A DNA stretch of 64,000 nt from Acanthosoma haemorrhoidale. Lineage: Eukaryota > Arthropoda > Insecta > Hemiptera > Acanthosomatidae. Every line of letters starts with the position of its first letter. The stretch's first letter is position 1. Below are positions 57,326 through 64,000 of the stretch, piece after piece. The translations under genes were made by a program, and so were the position numbers. The DNA lies in NCBI GenBank assembly GCA_930367205.1, contig OV884014.1, positions 115,947,768-116,011,767 on the forward strand, written 5' to 3'. Under the pieces are notes generated by a model that was not told the DNA's origin, ran no database searches, and worked only from the letters and a program-made list of their open reading frames with translations.

Positions 57326-59994
57326 AGGATAAAAATTTTTAAATTGGTTTAAATTCGAAGAAAATAAATAGAGTTAACGAGAGAGATTGTAAGAGGAATG
57401 AACCCGTGTTCATATCCCCGTGCTGTCTCACTATTATTCCAATATTTATGAAAGCTTTAGTCTATCACAAACACAGGAAAGGCCGAGATTAATCTTTAAA
57501 GTATGTACTAGTTTATTTACCATTTACTGTGGAATAATAAATATGATAACACTGTTTTTGGATCCTTTGTCGATGGTGGTTCACAAAAGATTTTTTTCTC
57601 ATGAGAAATTTACGATTTTTCAACTGCGATAAATTCCTTTTTACGACCGCTCCGATGAAATGCCGCGAAGGACCAGAGTGTGTAGCGGCTTTGATGCCTC
57701 AATGGTCGGACAATGGATTAGGCAACTTTACGATCTGGAATGCGGTGACAACTCGACAGCTGCCGGTGTCGATCTGTAATTGTCCCGACAGTTGTAACAA
57801 AGGCAACTCCCTGACAGCGTGCCCCTGTCAACTCAAGTGGCGGATTGTTAATGCACTGTTTGTACCGTTGTTGCTGTTGTTGTCCCCCCCCCCAAACTTA
57901 TATCAAGTCTATCAACCAAAAGCTATAGAAATGACTAACTAGCAGGTCCGTAGTTTTTTCGTTTTTTTTTCTCATTGTTACAATGATAAATTCTATTCCG
58001 AGTTGTTAGAAATTATATATTTCACAATATTCAGCCGAAATGGTTATTATTGATGACCGGTATAGGTACGTAAATTTATTGTTAAGTACGTAAAGACGAC
58101 TTTATTGCTGTAATAAAAATACTGTGGACATACAATTGTCAAAATGCCACCGACGCACAACCGGTCCCCCAATTATATATCAATATTATTATATCTTCAA
58201 TAAATTATTAACTATATTGTAATATTGAAAACGAAATTTTGTGTGGTTATATTTAGTGAGAATCTGAACAAGGACTTTGGTCATATCTATTTCTTCCCCT
58301 GGCTCAATTATGGTCCATACATTACTAAAATCTTTGAAACTCTATTCCTAATTCATTTACAGGTGAAGTTTCGACTTACTAGGTAATTATAAATTTTGGT
58401 TTTAGAGACAGGATATTGTGCACGGTAGTTTCATTTTATTGTCCAATTTATCAATTGATTACTGTATAAGGAAAAAAAAATTTTTTTTCTAAGCATATGG
58501 TGTAGGGGTCAAATTAAAGACCTTCGACCAGCTGATTACCAGTGTATATAATAATGGTTCTATTGGACTTTTATTATCAGTTATTCTTAAACACTTATTA
58601 TTATACGGATTAGTAGTTGTTGAACAGATACACTTGTATATTGTTTTATAAAAAAGAGGCAATGAATAATATTTTCTTTCCAATAATAATAAATGAATAT
58701 GTTATGATAACAACCATTTTACAATTTTCTCTTGTTTCAATATGTAAATTTATTAATCTGGTTCTAAATCGGACGGATCATCAGGGATGCATGAACAGGG
58801 AAAACGTCGACTGAGGGTGGTGTATGTTGGTAAAGACTTAACTTTTTAGAAATTTTTTTTCTTATTATAATTTAAATATTTATATTTAAGAGTTTTTACG
58901 TGTTTGTTACTTATCCTTTTGAACGGGCATGCCAGTAATAACAGTTCAATAAAACTTAAGAAATAAATCGAGCCGGAGTAACTAGTAAGATTAATAGCTA
59001 TAATTCACAACTAAATTTATTTAATTGAGGCGCTCATTACTCGCTGTATGAACTAACTCAGCTCTTTTGTGCTGCTTTATGGATAAACATAAATCTATAA
59101 TAAAAGTGGAGGCACTAACTATCCACTGCTAAATAGTGCCGACTCAGGGCCGATAGCCGGCAAGGCCCTAAAAGGGCAAGGAGATATTAGAAATATGTAA
59201 ATGGGTATTTATATGATTCCGCCCTCGTACGGTTTACGATGCTCATTACGGTACCGCTACGGCCGCAGCATGATTCATAAACAGTCTTTGTTTCTAACTG
59301 AGAACAATCATTTATCGGCGGGTCTGTTTGCTGTGGTGTGAGCGTAGCACATTTGCCCTGCCAGGGGACCAAAAGGGGGGGGGGCAGGAAATCGCTTTGT
59401 AAATTTTTTCTCACAGAGTATTAGAAAGTTTATGGCAATATAGTAGTGTTTTTTTTTAGTTGAACATCAATAATAGGAATTTGTATATAGTCGTATCAAA
59501 TGGATCATGTGACTAAGATTCCATAGTGCAGGTATTTCATAGATCTGCAATCTCAAACTCTATCATCAATGAGTATAGCTGCCAATAGTGAGTAAGCTGG
59601 AGTCGAGAGCATGCTTAATGCAGCATTATTGAGCATTCGAAACTGAATTGTCGGCCTTGTGTAGGATGCAAACGTTTTGCAATGCTGTTGGTAATCTAGT
59701 CGATCCATCCAAGGTTTTATTGCATTTTTTCCCCATTACAACAAACATTATTTTTATACGTCAATTATGAACTCAATTATATAAATATATTTATAAATAA
59801 TGTATGTATACCTATTGCTACGTTTGGTGAACTGTGGGTTTTTATTTTAATAGACAGATACTTGCGTACCGATGCGGATCCATATATGCTTTTATATATT
59901 TACCTGACTTACCCGCAACACCAAGCTGTTTATGCTAGTTGGATTAGAATATTTTATTCAAACACTGAGCGTAAAGTTTAAATTTTCTTTTCTC
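57326..59994. other. Unique DNA, islands at 57640-57895 and 59100-59400, no gene assigned
   Basis: Both islands are GC-balanced within AT-rich DNA. The 113-codon frame at 57601-57942 is Cys-rich but has no relative I know. C and G runs at 57884-57893 and 59375-59384. No mobile element recognised. Confidence 0.4.
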
Positions 59995-60345
59995 AAAACT
60001 ACTTCAAAGGATATCTCATCTCTCAATAGAAAATAAATTACTAATTTAGAAAGTCATACTTAAGCCAATCTGGACATATGGAATAGAGCTATGGGGGACA
60101 GCAAAAAATTCGAAAATCAAGTGTATCCAATCATTTCAATCAAAAGTTCACGTCAGCAACAAAACCCTTCATAACGATCTTAATATACCCTACATTCTCG
60201 AACTCATCCCTTCCAAGTTCATGAAATTCCATAGTAACCTATCCAACCACCCTAATCCCCTAGGACAGTCATTGTACTGCATCGCTCATCCCTGCAATCA
60301 TTCTCGAAGACTAAAACGGCAGTGGCCTCGTGACCTGCTATAAAA
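59995..60345 (+). pseudogene. J1 jockey-like LINE, ORF2 C-terminal end
   Basis: Plus-strand codons (three frames because of indels): TSHLSIENKLLI, an IWTYGIELWG-equivalent at about 60069-60097, IQSFQSKVHVSNKTLHNDLN and IPYILELIPSKFMKFHSNLS, NHPNPLGQSL and KRQWPRDLL with stop near 60343. It breaks off at the start of the 3' UTR. Confidence 0.87.
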
Positions 60346-62655
60346 TATGAATAAAATGAAGGAAAGTTATACTAGCTAACAATTAAAATACTCCTTACTA
60401 TTGTACATCGATGGCTTCGAAAGATGTGGAGTGCAATCCGAAACCTCAGCGTTCCACAGGCCAGTCTTCCGCCTTGGTCTAGTCCTTAAAGATAACTGGT
60501 CCATCCTGGGCTTGCAGAAGAGCTGCCAAGCAACAGCATTGGGCTGCGTCATTCGACTGTTTATATTTCGTCCTTCCATTAGGGAAGGTGGTCTGACTTT
60601 TCTGATATCTTTTGTTAAGAGAATTTTACTTTAAACCAGGTTGGAAAGAAGTTAGGACAAGCCTCAAACACTGGACCGGGATGCTAAGTCCCAGAACCTT
60701 TCTGCTCCTCCATTTTGTGACGCAAAAAGAACGGTTGTAACCTATCCTAGAATCTGTCTTATTAGGTACTTTAAAATAATTATCTGGATCCATTTGGGCC
60801 TTTTGAATACACACCTAACCTATACCTGATAGTGGCTTTTAGCTTTCGCCTCGCAAATTATTTCTCTTTATGTTAATTCTATTTTATATACACGGATTAT
60901 TAATTTACATCTCTCGGAACTTCTTTACTCAATTTTGAATTTGCCGCGCTGCTTCTACTGGCCACCACTAGATGGAGCTATTAGCAAGATTCTAAAAAGT
61001 GAGAGGATAGAGAAAGGTTACATTAAGTAAATAAAGTTGTGAATAGAGAAGTGATAAATATGAACTGTAATTGTCGTTTCTTTGTTTACAGAGAAAGTGA
61101 TTTCTGTTTATTCACCCCACCTTCAATAATTGTCTTATATATATATATATGTCTGGTAGTGTAGGTACCACAATAATTTATAATTGAGTTAGAGTGGGTT
61201 GTAACTCATTGAGAGGAGGTTTTATGATCGGTAGACAGACAGGTCATTCGTCCCAATCAACATTAGTCCTAAATTGGAATGGAGTGCTCTTAAACGCTGA
61301 CCCGTGGTGTTCCGTTTATTAAATGTCCCTCCCCCGAATCCAGATATGTATTAGGCCATTTCCCGCCGACATTCAAGCGGGAGATTCACCACAATCCTTT
61401 TATTGGATGTCAGAAAAGGGATATGTCGTTTATTTGGATCTAATAGCTGGGCGGCAAAGAGGCTATTAGAGTCGAGACTGGATTCCATTGGCGGTGGAAT
61501 GGTTGAGGGTGCAAGTGGAGAAAAATGCCCCTTATGGATTCCTTGCGCTCTCGGCCGATTCTCGATTTTTTTCTACACTCTTTAGTGTTCGTACTTGAGA
61601 TAATTGGGTTGTTATCTTCGAATCGATCTCGATTTTACAAGCACGAGAGAGTTTAATTAATATTATACTTTATTCAACACCGTCGAACTGAACGCAATTG
61701 ACTCAGCGCAGTCTTTGGACGGTCTATTTCACACTATCAGCCTTAATTAAAATTGAATGTTGAGAATCGGCTGATTGCAGTTAATACCTTATGTTTTTTC
61801 TATATAAATTATAGATAAATTATTTTTTTTCTGTTTGGGCTACTAACTTATATTAAAATTGGCAAGGCAAAAACGTCTCCGACGCTCATGACATGTAATG
61901 TAAATGGGCAATTTCCTGTGAGAACGGGTGGTGAAGCTAAAAAATTAAACTGTATAAATAATGCGCTGTCACCTTAACGACCCCAGACAGCAAACACGTA
62001 TATCTAACAAACTAGAGAGGATTTTGGTTGGACCGAATCAGTTCAACATTGTCTGATAGATTACGGCTCCACAGTACTCTCGATTAGATTGAAGAGTTGT
62101 TTGTTCGGACCCTTCCATGGAAATTATGAGAAAAATAATAAGAAATTGTTATATTATATTATTTATGATGATTACTAATAATCAGTAATGAACCAACGCC
62201 TTAAATATTGGCAAACTATAGGCAATAACTGTGTATTTACTTCATGGACGGCTTAAATTACCTACTGTAGGGTTCATTAAATTTGAAAAATGTAACGCAT
62301 AATATATGAAAAAATAACAGGGCAAGTCAAGACTTGTGGTCTTATTTGTCGTAATTTTATGGATTTTATTGTTCTAATTTTATCATTGAATGAAAATACC
62401 CATTTGACTTAGTTCTGGAAGTAACAAAACAGCCTTGGCTATGGAAATAAATTTATCGCTTTAATTCAAAATTTTCGATATTTATTGATATACTAGACCA
62501 AATGTGTATAAATTAACCTAGTAGAGTTAATCCTACTTAATTATGAAATAACAGTTATTGTATAAGGTTTTATTAGAACCAATAATAATAATTGATTTTG
62601 ACTAGTTCTCGGAAAATTAACTCACGTGCACTTGGGGGAGAGGTCCAGAGTTATG
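60346..62655. other. Unique DNA, GC-balanced at 60400-60600 and 61250-61600
   Basis: No recognised product, and no copy of the repeat families of this window. Short frames of 60-77 codons only. Confidence 0.45.
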
Positions 62656-63251
62656 AGGTCGAGTCATGGGTAACTTCCGATGCAGCTAAGTAGAATCTAT
62701 TGTTCGTATCTACCCGCTATGAGTTACCATGACAAGTTTTAGTTTTACTTTATAGACGAGGCTTCAGTTAGTCTTTTGTCAACTGTTTTGTGTGATACAC
62801 GTTACGTTAAACTGTTTTTTTTAAACCTCTGAAATGGAGAGTCAAAAAGTACATATTCGTCATGTAATGATTTGGGAATTTAAACAAGGCAATAGTACTA
62901 GGGCGACAGCTGAAAAAATATGCAGTGTATATGGTGAAGGACTAATAACTGATCGGGGAGTTAGAAATTGGGTTATAAAACTCCGTTCTGGAGATACGAC
63001 CTTAAAAGACGACCCGAGGGTGGGACGTCCTTCCAACTTTGGCGACAACCTTTTAAAGGCAATATTGGAGCAAAATCCACGTCAATCAACAAGAGGTATA
63101 CCACATTTTACAAGGAAGGAATTGATAAGCTTCCAGGAAGATGGGAGCAGGTTATAGATAATAGTGGTGAATACATAATAAATTAATATAATTTTGATAT
63201 TTAATGAGAGCAAAATAAATGTCTGATAAAAAAACGGAAGTTACTCGTCCT
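62656..63251 (+). mobile_element. M3 mariner element, strongly internally deleted
   Basis: Inverted ends AGGTCGAGTCATGGGTAACT (62656-62675) and an AAGTTACTCGTCCTA end (63237-63251). ATG at 62834: MESQKVHIRHVMIWEFKQGN, then ITDRGVRNWVIKLRSGD, NPRQSTR. The middle is deleted; in the next frame the true C-terminus follows (FYKEGIDKLPGRWEQVIDNS to YIIN, 63101-63184). It retains a 3' end the other two copies lost and has a different deletion. Confidence 0.92.
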
Positions 63252-63960
63252 AAATAAAAGACTGATTTTCCCAGCATTAAAAAATGGGAAAGAAATAGTG
63301 ATCCTTTATTTGAACTCATGGACTCTCTCCAAATCTCCATGAGGCTCAGAAGATATTTGAGGACAAAAAAGTCCGGCACAGTTTTATTTTTGCTAGCAAT
63401 AGAGTTGTTTGTTCGAAAATAATCAGTTTTTTCGTAATCAATAACTGGTTATATAGTTTGTTTGTGTCCCCTTTTTGTTTACATTTTATGAGCAGATTTC
63501 ATTTACGTTCTCCCTTGTATTAAAGCCGCAAGCCTCATACCTCTCCTAAACTATCTACAACCAGAGACATTTGTCTAAACACACCATACTCACATAGATC
63601 GACGCTGCACCATACAACAAGCTGCTTCGATTCGATATTGGTTCAAGTGGTGATGGAAGGAGTGGGGAGGTTGTCCATTAGTTCGTGGTAGTCGTTAAAG
63701 ATGGCCATTAGCAGGAGGGTAGTTATTCCTTAATTATTCAGATTCTTGATGCTCCTAGCACAAAGGGAAATAGCAAACAACATCTTAAGCCCTTCTTCGA
63801 TGAAATCGTTTATTTTCAGCTTTATCAGCGGTGAATGGGTTATATACATGTTATATACCCTTAGCAAACGATAGTATTGCAGAAAGAATAATTATAAACA
63901 AATAAAATTCGCCTGGCAAAAAGCCTAAATGCGTACATAAGACTCAAATTGTTAACAATT
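63252..63960. other. Unique DNA, nothing recognised
   Basis: No product or repeat match; 63600-63830 has balanced composition. Confidence 0.45.
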
Positions 63961-64000
63961 TTTATTTTGATAAAATTACAATCTGCCTGATTGGGCTATA
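63961..64000 (-). mobile_element. J1 jockey-like LINE, 3' terminus, cut by window edge
   Basis: Plus-strand GATAAAATTACAATCTGCCT identical to the J1 terminus elsewhere. The rest lies beyond the window. Confidence 0.75.

Noticed and set aside
57601..57942. 113-codon Cys-containing frame
   Set aside because: Low stop density of a GC-balanced island explains it; the cysteine spacing fits no domain I know.

Overview
The window is eukaryotic nuclear DNA, almost certainly from an insect. It is AT-rich, has no operons or ribosome binding sites, and is packed with decayed mariner/Tc1-like, hAT, jockey-type and Penelope-like elements of insect kind. Several features point to a large-genome insect, perhaps hemipteran, but the sequence does not fix the order. 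No rRNA, tRNA gene, CRISPR array or complete conserved host gene was found.

Layout. 1-5 kb: mariner and jockey tails in AT-rich DNA. 5-8.3 kb: the most gene-like part, two minus-strand exons (5696-6964 and 7648-8268) coding related proteins of no family I recognise, with a recent direct repeat between them. 8.3-15.3 kb: AT-rich DNA with nothing recognisable. 15.3-31 kb: a dense transposon graveyard with five mariner-type families, hAT, three kinds of LINE tail and a 200-bp GA microsatellite, separated by unique islands of higher GC. 31.7-33.2 kb: a jockey tail, then a Penelope-like remnant with a GIY-YIG motif between inverted terminal repeats. 34.7-38.3 kb: mariner and jockey pieces and a possible tRNA-derived SINE. 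40-43 kb: a mariner patched with foreign filler DNA, a MITE, and four small islands bounded by splice-like signals. 44.7-50.3 kb: an inverted pair of chimeric jockey repeats, a long inverted repeat, and inside it a GC-rich island that looks like a promoter plus first exon. 51-57 kb: more jockey tails, an intact LINE ORF1 (DUF4780-like) and the wrecked end of a LINE ORF2. 57-64 kb: mostly unique AT-rich DNA with jockey fragments and one more mariner.

For reference below: J1, J2 and J3 are three jockey-like non-LTR families; M1 and M2 are mariner/Tc1-like families with a DUF4817-type helix-turn-helix N-terminus; M3, M4 and M5 are mariner families of the SETMAR-like type. Nearly all coding capacity is mobile-element derived and broken. 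Internally deleted copies sharing the same deletion (M1, M3) show that non-autonomous derivatives spread by using transposase from elsewhere. The mixture of old TE pieces in both orientations, with single-copy islands between them, fits heterochromatin-like intergenic or intronic DNA, possibly a piRNA source locus.
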